DNA of 64,000 nucleotides, taken from contig CAJUDY010000003.1 of assembly GCA_910584945.1 (NCBI GenBank), forward strand, positions 62,001-126,000, read 5' to 3'. Below are positions 8,746 through 18,280 of this stretch, piece by piece. Made by a program: the position numbers and the translations under genes. Source of the stretch: an uncultured Lachnospiraceae bacterium. GTDB lineage: Bacteria; Bacillota; Clostridia; Lachnospirales; Lachnospiraceae. Under the pieces are notes generated by a model. That model saw only the letters and a list, made by a program, of their open reading frames with translations. It did no database searches and was not told where the DNA came from. Position 1 is the stretch's first letter. Every line of letters starts with the position of its first letter.

Positions 8746-11637
8746 CTAGTCAAAAATCACCGCGGATGACGGCGCTGCCGCTTCTCCGTTCAGTAATTCT
8801 TCCTCATCTACAAGCTTAAAATAATATCGGAAGATATCCGCGGCCATGGCTGCCGCATTGGCTGAGGTATAACCGTTGGTGATACGGATCGCCACACTGA
8901 TCTCGGGATTCTCGTAAGGCGCATACCCCACAAAAAGCGCATGGTTCGGATGCCGCTTGGACTGCTGTGCGGTACCGGTCTTCCCGGCAATCGTCAAATC
9001 AAGGCCTTTGAAGGCATCCGTATCCTCCGCCACCTCCCGCATGCCCTCCTGAATGACATTCCAGGAGCTGTCCGATATATCTATCTCATTATATACTGAT
9101 GCAGAGCGATCTTCAATAGTATTTCCCTCAGAATCCGTTATTTTATCGAGGAGCGTCAGATTATAGGCGGTTCCTCTGTTGGCCACCGCGCTGACATACC
9201 GGTTCAGCTGAGAGACGCTGAACTGATTCGTGCCCTGACCGATGGCAGACCGGATTCCATCCATGTCGGACAACTGCGGCGCGCTCTCCGGAATCTCCAG
9301 CCCTGACTTTTGATCCAGCCCGAATTCCGCCGCGTACCGGTGGATCTGCTCCAATGCCTGGTCCGAAGAATATCCGGTGCTCCGTCCGCCTCCCAGACGG
9401 AACCCCACCTCGTAAAAGTAGTAGTTACAGGACTCCCGAATCGCATCGACCACGTTGACATTGCCGTGGCTTCCGTGATATTGATTATAAATCCAGCAGG
9501 TAGGAGAACCATAAGCGTCTGTATAAACGCCTGTGGCATGCATGATCTCCGACGGTGTAATGACCCCTTCCTCCAGTCCTGCCACCGCGATCACCGGCTT
9601 CATGGTGGAACCCGGCGCCGTGCGTTCCTGGGTGGCGCGGCTGTACAGGGGCCTTGACTGATCTTTATTCAGCGCTGCAAAATACGCTGAGTCCATGGTA
9701 TTGGTCAGACGGTTATTGTCATATCCCGGATAGGTCACGCAGGCAAGTGCATCTCCCGTATTCGGGTCCGTGATCACGCATCCTGCGCTGCATGGTTCCA
9801 GTGCAAGCTGCGCCGGAGTGATCTCCAAACTGCGAATCTTGTCCAACATAAAATTGTACGCGGAATAGCTGCCGCTCTCAAGTCTTCCGATCACCTCTTC
9901 ATCATACTCCAAAACTTCCTGTTCGTACAAGAGCAAACAAAGCTCTTTTCCCGTCACAAGATCGTCTAATATGATATATTTATACAGCATATTCTGAAAA
10001 TCGACATCCTGACGAAGCTCTGTCGAAATATAATCCATCAAAACGCGGTAGATTTCTTCCGCATTCAGATAGGGCGACTCTACTTCCAGCCCCGACACAT
10101 CCACCCAGTTCATGGAGATGGCATACTCCAGGTACTCTTTCAGACCGATGACTTCCTCCGTCGTCCAGGCGATATACGTCTCGTCGTTTCTGTCAATGGC
10201 GCTGCTCATGAGAATATTGCGGTCTCCCATCAGAATATCGGACACAATATAACTCATGTAATTTTTCATATCTATGGGCAGATTCTGATAGGCAGTTGGC
10301 TGATCGGAATGAAGCTCCGCCATGATCCGGTCGATGGTCTCTGAAAGCCTTCCATCGAACCGCTGCTGCACGGAACGCTCCAGATCTGTGGCGTCCTCCG
10401 CCGTAAAATGGGTAGTATCAATCACCCGATTGTTGATCAGCGCATAGTAGACGTCGTAGATCGGAATCAGAATGCTGGCCGCGGAACTGTTGGGGCCCGG
10501 AACATACTCCTTCATATTGCGAATCTCTGAGAGAAGGATTCCCGCTAAATGCTGCTCCAGAATATCATAGACCGCGATGGTCAGATCCTTGTCAATCGTC
10601 AGATAGACGTCCTTGCCGGATTCCGGCTGCGTCTCTTTTTCCACCTCCAGCACATTTCCCATACTGTTTACATAGATGGTACGATTGCCCTTGGTCCCCT
10701 GAAGTTCCGTCTCCATGTACTGCTCGATGCCCGCTTTCCCGACAATGTCATTGAGCTCATAATTCTCATTCTCCAAAAGCAGGCTGTCCAGCTCTTCCTG
10801 GGACGGTTTGCCGATATAGCCGATCAGCGGCGCAAAATACTTGGCGTCTGTGTAGACCCGAAGACTGCTCTGGGCGATATCTACGCCCTGCAGCTCGTCC
10901 ATATTCTCCATAATCTCCGCCATCGTTTCGTCGCACACATCGGACGCAACCGTCGTCGCCACATAGCGCTTATAACCGTTTAATCCCATGGCATAGCGAA
11001 TCGTGGCAATTTTAAGCTTCATCTCCGGCGGAAGTTCTTCATCCGGAAGTCCGTAGGCCGCTCTCTGCTCCTCTGTATAGGCGTCCCTTGAGATATAATA
11101 TCGATCATTGCTGCACAGATATTCCATAATCTGATCCGCGGAGGCCGCCGACTCCCTGGGTTCCAGCTCGTCGATCGTCCTGCGCCCGTAGATATCCGCC
11201 TTGAATCGCAGAAGGGCCGTCCCCTCCTGGGTAAATACGTATCTGCCGTTCTCGCAGATGATTCCGAAATCACTGATAATGCTGTCCCCATGGGATTCCA
11301 CGATCTCAATGACCCTGGACACGATCCGGTTCAGAGCGGTCTGCTTCTCCCGGTCGCTCTGATAGGTTCCGTTGTCTTCGATCGTCACTGAATAAGACAG
11401 AACATTGTCCGCCAGAGTCTCTCCGTTCCGGTCAAAGATCTTGCCCCTGGTACTGGCAATATTGATTTCTTTTTTGATCTTCATCGTAAAGCTTTCCGCA
11501 TAGTTTTCTCCGTTGATGATCTGGAGCAGAAAGACTCTGCCCAGCACAATTCCAAAAAACGTCAGAAAGACCAGCATCAGCACAAAAATTCTGGAGGTTA
11601 TAAAATTCACAAAAGATTCTTTAAAATCTTCAAACAA
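8746..11637 (-). CDS. mrdA: class B penicillin-binding protein 2 (elongation transpeptidase), enlarged
   Basis: Transpeptidase that cross-links new side-wall peptidoglycan together with RodA. One N-terminal membrane segment (~residues 15-40), a PBP dimerisation domain, then the transpeptidase motifs: STMK near residue 676, SCN near 735 and KTGT near 884. At 963 aa it is much longer than a typical PBP2 (600-700): about 240 extra residues sit between YLTIDKDLTIAVYDILEQ (~355) and the usual GCVITDPNTGDALA (~608). The start is TTG at 11635-11637, with AAGGAG 8 bases upstream; the nearby ATG is out of frame. Cysteines around the active site (CSAGC, SPTCW, SCN) recall zinc-binding clostridial PBPs, but this is inference. 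Confidence 0.93.
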   Translation of the reverse strand: MFEDFKESFVNFITSRIFVLMLVFLTFFGIVLGRVFLLQIINGENYAESFTMKIKKEINIASTRGKIFDRNGETLADNVLSYSVTIEDNGTYQSDREKQTALNRIVSRVIEIVESHGDSIISDFGIICENGRYVFTQEGTALLRFKADIYGRRTIDELEPRESAASADQIMEYLCSNDRYYISRDAYTEEQRAAYGLPDEELPPEMKLKIATIRYAMGLNGYKRYVATTVASDVCDETMAEIMENMDELQGVDIAQSSLRVYTDAKYFAPLIGYIGKPSQEELDSLLLENENYELNDIVGKAGIEQYMETELQGTKGNRTIYVNSMGNVLEVEKETQPESGKDVYLTIDKDLTIAVYDILEQHLAGILLSEIRNMKEYVPGPNSSAASILIPIYDVYYALINNRVIDTTHFTAEDATDLERSVQQRFDGRLSETIDRIMAELHSDQPTAYQNLPIDMKNYMSYIVSDILMGDRNILMSSAIDRNDETYIAWTTEEVIGLKEYLEYAISMNWVDVSGLEVESPYLNAEEIYRVLMDYISTELRQDVDFQNMLYKYIILDDLVTGKELCLLLYEQEVLEYDEEVIGRLESGSYSAYNFMLDKIRSLEITPAQLALEPCSAGCVITDPNTGDALACVTYPGYDNNRLTNTMDSAYFAALNKDQSRPLYSRATQERTAPGSTMKPVIAVAGLEEGVITPSEIMHATGVYTDAYGSPTCWIYNQYHGSHGNVNVVDAIRESCNYYFYEVGFRLGGGRSTGYSSDQALEQIHRYAAEFGLDQKSGLEIPESAPQLSDMDGIRSAIGQGTNQFSVSQLNRYVSAVANRGTAYNLTLLDKITDSEGNTIEDRSASVYNEIDISDSSWNVIQEGMREVAEDTDAFKGLDLTIAGKTGTAQQSKRHPNHALFVGYAPYENPEISVAIRITNGYTSANAAAMAADIFRYYFKLVDEEELLNGEAAAPSSAVIFD

Positions 11638-11649
11638 TCCATCTGCTCC

Positions 11650-12144
11650 TTAAGTCGGGTCTTCCAGCTTCTGGTTGACAAAATAGACCAGACGGTAGAA
11701 AACCAGCGTAATTACAATTGTGTATAAAAGTTCCGGTAGTATAATTCTTATCATATAGTAGGAAAACGCAAAGCGGCTTCTCATCATGAACATAATCACA
11801 TAAGTGCCAAGTCCATAGACAAGCTCGCTGACAGATATGAGAAAAATTGGAAGCTTGATGTCTTCACCATAAAAAATATGGTTGAAGTATCCATTGGCAT
11901 AACCTATGTACATATAGATCATGGCATGCATCCCCATCAGTCTCCCGTAAAAGATATCTTCTAAAAGACCGCAGAAAAATCCAACCCACAGCCCATCTTT
12001 TTTTCCTGTCATAAATCCGAAGGAGGAGGTCACAATCACCATCAGGTTCGGGCTGATGGAACCGATGGAAAGGGTCTTGAATATGGTGCTCTGCAAAAGA
12101 AAGCACACGAGAATAATCAAGATGGTGACGATCTTACGTTTCAA
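11650..12144 (-). CDS. mreD: rod-shape protein MreD
   Basis: 164-aa integral membrane protein with about five hydrophobic segments, part of the MreBCD-RodA-PBP2 elongation complex. Recognisable stretches are LLQSTIFKTLSIGSISPNL and FGFMTGKKDGLWVGFFCGLLEDI. The start is TTG at 12142-12144 preceded by AAAGGAG at good spacing. Its 3' end is 12 bases before the PBP2 start. Confidence 0.9.
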   Translation of the reverse strand: MKRKIVTILIILVCFLLQSTIFKTLSIGSISPNLMVIVTSSFGFMTGKKDGLWVGFFCGLLEDIFYGRLMGMHAMIYMYIGYANGYFNHIFYGEDIKLPIFLISVSELVYGLGTYVIMFMMRSRFAFSYYMIRIILPELLYTIVITLVFYRLVYFVNQKLEDPT

Positions 12145-12168
12145 TATCCGAACTCCTTTCCCGCCCCG

Positions 12169-13158
12169 TCATTCCGGCTGCGCTTCCTCACCGCCAATCG
12201 CTGCTTCTCCCTCCAAAGGCTGCTCCTCCTCACCGCCGGAAGCCGCTTCCTCCTCCACGGGCTGCGCTTCCCCGGCCGTCTCCTCTGCCGCTTCCTCCGT
12301 CTTGTCCACATCAATCTGCTGCTTCAAATCTGTGATCACCAGCACAGTGCTCAGATGTTCAAAGTCCACAGCAGGCGTCAGGCTGCCGGACTTGGTCAGA
12401 TTATTGGCGTCCGTTGCGATCTCATTCACATAGCCGATGAGAATTCCTTTGTGAAACTTCGCGCTCACATGGGAAGTGACCACCTTGTCTCCCTGCTCCA
12501 CCTCATCGTTCGGATCGCGAAGCTCATTGAGCTGCATGGTTCCCTCCGTCATCATCTGCAGATCACCACGCACATAGCACAGATCCGAGTTTTTCAGAAT
12601 CATGGCGCTGACGTTGCTCATATCGTCGATGATGGAACGCACCTGAGCCCAGTCCGGCCCGGTCTTTGTTACAATTCCAACCAGTCCGCCGCCCGCGATC
12701 ACATTCATATCCACCTGGATACCATCCTGATAGCCTTTGTCAATCAAAAACATATGAAACCAGTTCCCGGTGTCTTTTCCGATGACATTGGCAGCGATCT
12801 TCTCGAGGCTTTCGTACTCTCCGTCCAGCTCATATAAGGACCGCAGTTCATTCAGCTCATAGCGTTCCTGCAAAAGGGAATTGTTCTCCAGCGTCAGTTC
12901 CGCGATCTGCTCTCTCAACTGTTCATTTTCCTGCTTGACCGCCGTCAAGTCTTCCAGATTCTCCACCCGGCTGCGAAGCCAGCCTCCCGCGTAGTTGATC
13001 CCGTTTTGTACTGGAATCAGCACATATCCAGATATGACATTTAAAGGGCCGCCGTCAAAATCGGTCAGAAAGGACAAAGACATGGTTCCTACGCAGAGAA
13101 CCGTCAGTACAAATAATATATATTTCCCGGGAATCGTAAATCGATCTCTTCGTCTCAT
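12169..13158 (-). CDS. mreC: rod-shape protein MreC
   Basis: Bitopic elongasome scaffold that contacts PBP2. One N-terminal membrane segment (residues ~11-30), a coiled coil (ENLEDLTAVKQENEQLREQI), then the beta domains with ANVIGKDTGNWFHMFLIDKG and GLVGIVTKTGPDWAQV. The last ~45 residues form an acidic low-complexity tail (EEAASGGEEEQP and EGEAAIGGEEAQP, an imperfect tandem duplication) not needed for the fold. Located between mreB and mreD. Confidence 0.93.
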   Translation of the reverse strand: MRRRDRFTIPGKYILFVLTVLCVGTMSLSFLTDFDGGPLNVISGYVLIPVQNGINYAGGWLRSRVENLEDLTAVKQENEQLREQIAELTLENNSLLQERYELNELRSLYELDGEYESLEKIAANVIGKDTGNWFHMFLIDKGYQDGIQVDMNVIAGGGLVGIVTKTGPDWAQVRSIIDDMSNVSAMILKNSDLCYVRGDLQMMTEGTMQLNELRDPNDEVEQGDKVVTSHVSAKFHKGILIGYVNEIATDANNLTKSGSLTPAVDFEHLSTVLVITDLKQQIDVDKTEEAAEETAGEAQPVEEEAASGGEEEQPLEGEAAIGGEEAQPE

Positions 13159-13176
13159 TTCCTACAGCTCCAGCCG

Positions 13177-14184
13177 TTATTCATATTTCTGCTCCTTGGT
13201 AACGAAGGCCAGGGAGCGGAATTCCCTCTCTCCCATCACTCTTGCCATTCCCCTCACGACACTTAACTCCGGCTCTCCATCCACGACTACCCGAATCCCT
13301 GACTTTTGTTCCAGAAGAAGGTCCAGCTTCTTGATCCTTGCGGAACCTCCTGTCAGGTAGATTCCGTTCTGGATAATGTCCACGCCCAGCTCCGGGGGCG
13401 TACGCTCCAGGATCGTCTTCACCGCATCCATGATGATGCCAAGCTGCTCCTTGATGGCTTCATAGACAAAGGCGGAGGTAATCTCCATCATCTGCGGAAG
13501 ACCAACCACCATATTGCGGCCGCAGATCTGAAGGGAGGCCTCCTCCGGGTCCACCGCATAGGAAAGTTCTTTTTTGATCTGTTCCGCCGTCTTGCTTCCG
13601 ATAAAGAAATTATACTCTTTGCGGATCGCACTCTGGATTGCATCGTCGATGGAGCGTCCGCCGTTCTGAATCAGACGGCTGATCACAATTCCGCCCAGAG
13701 ACAGAACAGAGATCTCTGTGGTCTCCGCGCCGATATCCACGATCATGACTCCCTGGGCCTCTTTGACATTGATGCCAAGGCCTAAGCCTGCCGCCACCGG
13801 TTTATCCACGAGATAGACATTCTTCGGCTTCATATTAGAGTCCTGAATCAGAGTCGTAAAGATACGCTCCTGCATGTCTGTGGGAAGCGCCACAAAATAA
13901 TCCGCGCCTTTGAGCTGTCCTTTGATGTTTTTCTCCAGAAGGCTCTTCAAAAATGCCTGCATATTGCTGATGCTGGCCAGATTTCCGTAGGACATGGGGC
14001 TGGAGACCTGGATATTAGACGGCGCCTTTTCATACATGGCATAGGCTTCGTCTCCATAGGCCAGCATTCCTTTTTTGTCCTGCACGGCCACCATATTGTG
14101 CTGCATCAGATAAGCATCGGTATCTCTGTGATATATTTTCAGATGGTACGAACCAAAATCGCAGCCAAAACTATGATTATTCAT
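13177..14184 (-). CDS. mreB: actin-like rod-shape protein MreB
   Basis: Cytoskeletal ATPase that orients the wall-synthesis machinery. 335 aa. Actin-fold phosphate loops: FGCDFGSYHLKIY at the N-terminus, VMIVDIGAETTEISVLSLGG in the middle, and GIYLTGGSARIKKLD near the C-terminus. The first phosphate loop is less canonical (DFGSYHLK instead of DLGTANT), so it may be a divergent MreB/Mbl-type paralogue. It heads mreBCD, 42 bases after radC. Confidence 0.9.
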   Translation of the reverse strand: MNNHSFGCDFGSYHLKIYHRDTDAYLMQHNMVAVQDKKGMLAYGDEAYAMYEKAPSNIQVSSPMSYGNLASISNMQAFLKSLLEKNIKGQLKGADYFVALPTDMQERIFTTLIQDSNMKPKNVYLVDKPVAAGLGLGINVKEAQGVMIVDIGAETTEISVLSLGGIVISRLIQNGGRSIDDAIQSAIRKEYNFFIGSKTAEQIKKELSYAVDPEEASLQICGRNMVVGLPQMMEITSAFVYEAIKEQLGIIMDAVKTILERTPPELGVDIIQNGIYLTGGSARIKKLDLLLEQKSGIRVVVDGEPELSVVRGMARVMGEREFRSLAFVTKEQKYE

Positions 14185-14225
14185 GGTATATTTCCCTCTT
14201 TCTCTCTTGATTTTAGCGGGCTTTG

Positions 14226-14915
14226 CTACAGTTCCTGTTCCTCCCGGAAGCTTACATAGGTGCGTTCCCCTATGATAATATGATCTGTCAGTGTAATCCC
14301 CAAAAGTCTGCCCGCTTCCTGAATCCTCCTGGTCACATTCCGGTCCTCCTTGCTGGGGCTTGCGTCCCCGCTTGGATGGTTATGCAGCAGGATGATCTGA
14401 ACCGCTCTGGAAGACAGCGCTTCCAGAAAGATCTCCCTTGGCGATATCATGGACGCATTGACCGTCCCTTTAAATATATATTTTTCTCTTAGCAGTCTGC
14501 CTTTCTGGTCCAGCATCAGAAGCAGGAGAACTTCCTGTTCTTTGTGACGCATATCTTCCATATAATATTCTGCCACGGAAGCCGGCGTTTTAAAATAAAT
14601 TCCTGCTCCGGACTCTTCCCGCGCCATGCGTCTGGCAAGCTCCAGCACACATTTGAGCTGGACCGCTTTGACCTTCCCGATGCCTTTCACCGCGGACAAT
14701 TCTTCCAGACTCATCCTGCGAAGCCCGGTAAAACCCTCCCGCTCCGGCACCAGCTTTAGAAGTTCTCCCGCCAGTTCCAGCACGGTACGCCCTTTTGCTC
14801 CGGTCCTTAAAAGCACCGCCAGAAGCTCCCGGTCGCTGAGCTGCCCGGCTCCATGACGCATACACCGCTCATAGGGCCGTTCTTCCTCAGGCAGACTGTT
14901 AAAATTCTCATTCAT
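14226..14915 (-). CDS. radC: RadC/JAB-domain protein
   Basis: 229 aa. N-terminal helix-hairpin-helix part (SAVKGIGKVKAVQL) and a C-terminal JAB metalloprotease-like domain with HNHPSGDASPSKED, the metal-binding signature. Despite the name its role in DNA repair is not established. It commonly precedes mreBCD in Firmicutes, as here. The ATG has GGAGG upstream. Confidence 0.92.
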   Translation of the reverse strand: MNENFNSLPEEERPYERCMRHGAGQLSDRELLAVLLRTGAKGRTVLELAGELLKLVPEREGFTGLRRMSLEELSAVKGIGKVKAVQLKCVLELARRMAREESGAGIYFKTPASVAEYYMEDMRHKEQEVLLLLMLDQKGRLLREKYIFKGTVNASMISPREIFLEALSSRAVQIILLHNHPSGDASPSKEDRNVTRRIQEAGRLLGITLTDHIIIGERTYVSFREEQEL

Positions 14916-14999
14916 CTTCGATAACCTCCGTTTGATCTCTCCAGATATCCCGTCAGTTATCTTGTTGTCGTCTCTTCCTATTATCTTCTATTTTCCATT

Positions 15000-15263
15000 C
15001 TATATCCAGCGATAAATCAGAATCGCAAGAAGAATCCCAATGATACCGGCAATCGTGATCTTAATCGTCAGCCCGAAGGTCAGAACCACAAGTCCCAGAG
15101 ACAGGACGATGGGATTCTCCAGGCCAAAAGACTGCCCGTAATTCAACCAGCCAAGTCCCGACACATCCGCCGCCAGACTGCCGAGGAAACCGCCCAGCAC
15201 CACGCCTGCCAATACCAGCAGAAGCAAGGTCCAGCCGTTTTTTGAGCCTCTCATGTCAGACAC
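15000..15263 (-). CDS. DUF4321 small membrane protein
   Basis: 87 aa with two or three hydrophobic segments: LLLLVLAGVVLGGFLGSLAA, then GLVVLTFGLTIKITIAGIIG running into ILLAILIYRW. This matches the DUF4321 family found beside radC/mreB in Clostridia; its function is unknown. It lies 18 bases after the flavoprotein gene and 84 bases before radC, in the same direction. Confidence 0.8.
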   Translation of the reverse strand: MSDMRGSKNGWTLLLLVLAGVVLGGFLGSLAADVSGLGWLNYGQSFGLENPIVLSLGLVVLTFGLTIKITIAGIIGILLAILIYRWI

Positions 15264-15281
15264 TACCTCCCGAATAAAGCA

Positions 15282-16889
15282 CTATCTCTTATCATAACAC
15301 GGCGCATATCTTTTTGCAATCGCTTCTGCAATCTTTAATCCGTCCATGGCAGCGGAGGTAATCCCCCCCGCGTAACCGGCTCCTTCTCCACAGGGGTACA
15401 GGCCTGCCGCCGTACTCTGCAGATACTCATCTCTTAGTATCCTCACTGGAGAAGAGGTCCGGCTCTCCACGCCCAAAAGCACCGCGTCCTTCCTGGCAAA
15501 TCCCGGAATCAGATGCTCGCATCCCGCAATGCCCTCCTCCAGAGCCAGAGAAAGCGCTTCCGGAAAGATTCTGCGCACATTGGACAGGGTATAAGCCCCT
15601 TTCGTACAGGGCGCAATCTCTCCCAGCGCCGTGGATACGGTATCCTGACAGAAGTCCCCAAAGGTCTGCACCGGAATCTTCCCTTCTCCCAGAGAAAAGG
15701 CCGCCCGTTCCAGTCTCCTCTGGAATTCTACGCCGGAGAGGACGTCCACGCCGCCGTAATCCTCCGGCGTCACCGTCACAATCATGGCGCTGTTGGCATT
15801 TTTCCCGTCTCTGGCCTGATAGCTCATGCCGTTGACCGCCAGCATTTTTTCTTCTGAAGACGCATTGACCACATAGCCGCCCGGACACATACAGAAGGAA
15901 TAGACTCCCCGGCCGCTTCCGGTCTTTCGGGTCACTTTATAGGACGCCGGAGGCAGAACAGAGGGATAATCTTTCCCGTACTGACTCTCGTTGATCAGCT
16001 TCTGAGGATGCTCCATGCGGACTCCCACCGCGAAGGCCTTCGGCTGCATGGGGATCTTACGTTCTTTCAGCATGGAAAAGGTATCTCTGGCGCTGTGACC
16101 GACGGCCAGAACCACCTGCTCCGCCTCCAGTACTTCAGGGGCAGTTCCTTCTTTTTCTATGACAACCCCGCGTACGGCTCCTTTTTCCAGGATGAGATCC
16201 GTCACTTTACAGCCGAACCGGACCTCTCCTCCCAGCCTTACGATCTCTTCTCTTATGTGACTTACGATCCCCATCAGCACATCCGTGCCCAGATGGGGCA
16301 TCTTCTCATACAGGATCTCTTCCGGCGCTCCTGCTTCTACAAAAAGCTCCAGCACCTTTTTATTCCTGCCCGCCGGGTCTTTTACCAGCGTATTGAGCTT
16401 CCCGTCGGAAAACGTTCCGGCCCCTCCTTCTCCGAACTGAACGTTGGAATCGGGATCAAGAATCCCAAGCTTCCAGAAGGCATCCACGGTCTTCGCCCGC
16501 TCTTCCACGCGCTGTCCCCGTTCCAGAAGGATCGGCCCATACCCTGCCCGAGCCAGCATCAGGCCGCAGAACAACCCGGCGGGTCCGGTCCCCACGATGA
16601 CCGGAGGACGAGACATACGTTCCGTCCCGCTCTCTGGAAACCGATATGCGACGCGCCTGGCCTTTTCCACGCCTTTGCCGCACTTTTTCAGTACTGCCGA
16701 TTCCCTTTTGACCTCCGCGTCCACCTGATAGACATAATGAAGCTGTCCGCCTCTGGCGTCCAGCGAACGGCGGACGATCTCGTAACGAATCAAATCCTCC
16801 GGACGAACCCGCAAAGTCTTTATGATTTTCTCTCTCAAATCCTGCCCGGTGTGTCCAACCGACAGCTTCAGTTGCTGGATTCGAAGCAT
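15282..16889 (-). CDS. NAD(P)/FAD-dependent oxidoreductase (COG2509-like)
   Basis: 535-aa flavoprotein. An N-terminal ~90-residue domain precedes the Rossmann loop IVGTGPAGLFCGLMLARAG (~97-115). FGEGGAGTFSDGKLNT and GHSARDTFSMLKE are conserved in this family, and the C-terminal FAD contact is YPCGEGAGYAGGITSAAMDG. The substrate is unknown. ATG preceded by AGAGGAA; a TGATATAAT box lies in the 155-base gap upstream. Confidence 0.88.
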   Translation of the reverse strand: MLRIQQLKLSVGHTGQDLREKIIKTLRVRPEDLIRYEIVRRSLDARGGQLHYVYQVDAEVKRESAVLKKCGKGVEKARRVAYRFPESGTERMSRPPVIVGTGPAGLFCGLMLARAGYGPILLERGQRVEERAKTVDAFWKLGILDPDSNVQFGEGGAGTFSDGKLNTLVKDPAGRNKKVLELFVEAGAPEEILYEKMPHLGTDVLMGIVSHIREEIVRLGGEVRFGCKVTDLILEKGAVRGVVIEKEGTAPEVLEAEQVVLAVGHSARDTFSMLKERKIPMQPKAFAVGVRMEHPQKLINESQYGKDYPSVLPPASYKVTRKTGSGRGVYSFCMCPGGYVVNASSEEKMLAVNGMSYQARDGKNANSAMIVTVTPEDYGGVDVLSGVEFQRRLERAAFSLGEGKIPVQTFGDFCQDTVSTALGEIAPCTKGAYTLSNVRRIFPEALSLALEEGIAGCEHLIPGFARKDAVLLGVESRTSSPVRILRDEYLQSTAAGLYPCGEGAGYAGGITSAAMDGLKIAEAIAKRYAPCYDKR

Positions 16890-16925
16890 AGAGTTCCTCT
16901 TTCCTTATTCTTCTTTCTGACTTTC

Positions 16926-16934
16926 ATTATATCA
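16926..16934 (-). promoter_or_regulatory. extended -10 promoter for the flavoprotein gene
   Basis: TGATATAAT on the minus strand, about 37 bases before the start of the 15282-16889 gene. No good -35 is present. It may also feed DUF4321, radC and mreBCD, since no terminator is seen between them. Confidence 0.5.
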
Positions 16935-17044
16935 TACTCTGCATCAATGTTGGTAGAAATTTCAAAAAATTTTATAACCCGCGGAATTTTTGAGGGACGG
17001 ACGCGGTCGGGAGGGCGGATGGCCCTGGTCAGGCGCCCGTATGG

Positions 17045-18274
17045 CTATCGAAATCCAGCCGCATGCACCCCTGCCAGGTACCCGCTGCTCCACGCCCACT
17101 GCAGGTTATACCCGCCGCAGGCCCCGTCCACATCCAGAAGCTCTCCAGCAAAATAAAGCCCCGGCACCAGAATCGATTCCATGGAGACACCCTTCAGCTC
17201 TGACAAAGGCACCCCACCCGTGCACACCTGAGCCTGCTCATACCCCCGGCATCCGAAGATGTGGAACGAAAGCCCCTTCATCTGCTCCGCCAGACGGCGG
17301 CACTCCCCCTCCGTCCAGTCTCTCCTGGGCTTCTTCAGAGAGATCCCGGCCCGCCCAAGAAACACCTGGGACAGTTTCTCCGGAAACATCCCCAGAAGGA
17401 TATCCGTGCCCTTTCGCTCTCCCATCGTCACTCCTTTTTTCAGCAGTATCTTTTCTAATTCTTCCAGCGAGTACCCCGGACACACGTCCAGCACCGCCAT
17501 GCAGTCCCGGCCCGCCTCCCGGGCCCTGGACACATACCGGCTCACCTGGAAGACGGGGATTCCGGAAAGCCCATAGGAAGCGAACTGCACCTCCCCTTCC
17601 TCCTCCGCGCTGATCTGTCCGTCGATGAAAAGCGTCACCTTCGCTTCTATACGCACTCCCGCCAGCGTTCCCCGGTCGCCCTCCGACGCATACAGCCCTG
17701 TCAGGGCCGGAAGGGGCGGGATCACCCGATGGCCCAGGCTTTCTGCGAAGCGGTATCCGTCCCCGGTGGAGCCGGTCTTCGGACCCGCCTTGGAGCCGCA
17801 GGCCAGGATCAGAGCGTCCCCCTCATAGGTCCATCCCTCTGTATGCACCCGGAATACATCCCTTTGCTTTTCCACCGACAGCACTTCGGTGTTGTATGCT
17901 TCTTTGATCCGTCGGGAAAACTTACGCACCTCCAGCTTCAGCACCTCCACCATGGAGGAAGCCTGGCCGCTGTTGGGATACAGATATCCGTTCCGGTCCT
18001 TTACCAGGATTCCCAGTTCTTCAAAAAAAGCAACCGCCGCTTCCGCCGGAAATGCCCGCAACACTTCCCGCACCCGCTCCGGGTCCTCGCTTCGATAAAA
18101 GGAAAGCTCCTGCCGGCGGTTCGTAAAGTTGCACCGTCCGTTGCCGGTGGTCAGAAGCTTCTTCCCTGGCTGCTGGTTCTTCTCGATCAAAGTCACTTTC
18201 GCGCCCTGCCTTGCCGCCGTGATGGCGGCCATCAGCCCCGAGGCGCCGCCGCCGATTACCAGTACTCGTCTCAT
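17045..18274 (-). CDS. YhiN/HI0933-type FAD-dependent oxidoreductase
   Basis: 409-aa flavoprotein. The FAD-binding loop VIGGGASGLMAAITAARQG is at the N-terminus, followed by the family signature GKKLLTTGNGRCNFTN. A central 'insert' domain and a C-terminal YFAGELLDVDGACGGYNLQWAWSSG complete the HI0933 pattern. Biochemical role is not established. It is the last gene of the mutS-mutL-miaA run, 6 bases after the preceding gene. No convincing terminator is visible in the 155 bases that follow. Confidence 0.9.
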   Translation of the reverse strand: MRRVLVIGGGASGLMAAITAARQGAKVTLIEKNQQPGKKLLTTGNGRCNFTNRRQELSFYRSEDPERVREVLRAFPAEAAVAFFEELGILVKDRNGYLYPNSGQASSMVEVLKLEVRKFSRRIKEAYNTEVLSVEKQRDVFRVHTEGWTYEGDALILACGSKAGPKTGSTGDGYRFAESLGHRVIPPLPALTGLYASEGDRGTLAGVRIEAKVTLFIDGQISAEEEGEVQFASYGLSGIPVFQVSRYVSRAREAGRDCMAVLDVCPGYSLEELEKILLKKGVTMGERKGTDILLGMFPEKLSQVFLGRAGISLKKPRRDWTEGECRRLAEQMKGLSFHIFGCRGYEQAQVCTGGVPLSELKGVSMESILVPGLYFAGELLDVDGACGGYNLQWAWSSGYLAGVHAAGFR

Positions 18275-18280
18275 CGTCCT

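Noticed and set aside
16890..17044. Terminator after the YhiN flavoprotein
   Set aside because: Only a weak GGGCG/CGCCC pairing with a long loop and no T-run was found.
16008..17156. 382-aa + strand open frame
   Set aside because: Antisense to the flavoprotein; amino acid make-up is that of a shadow frame and no start site supports it.
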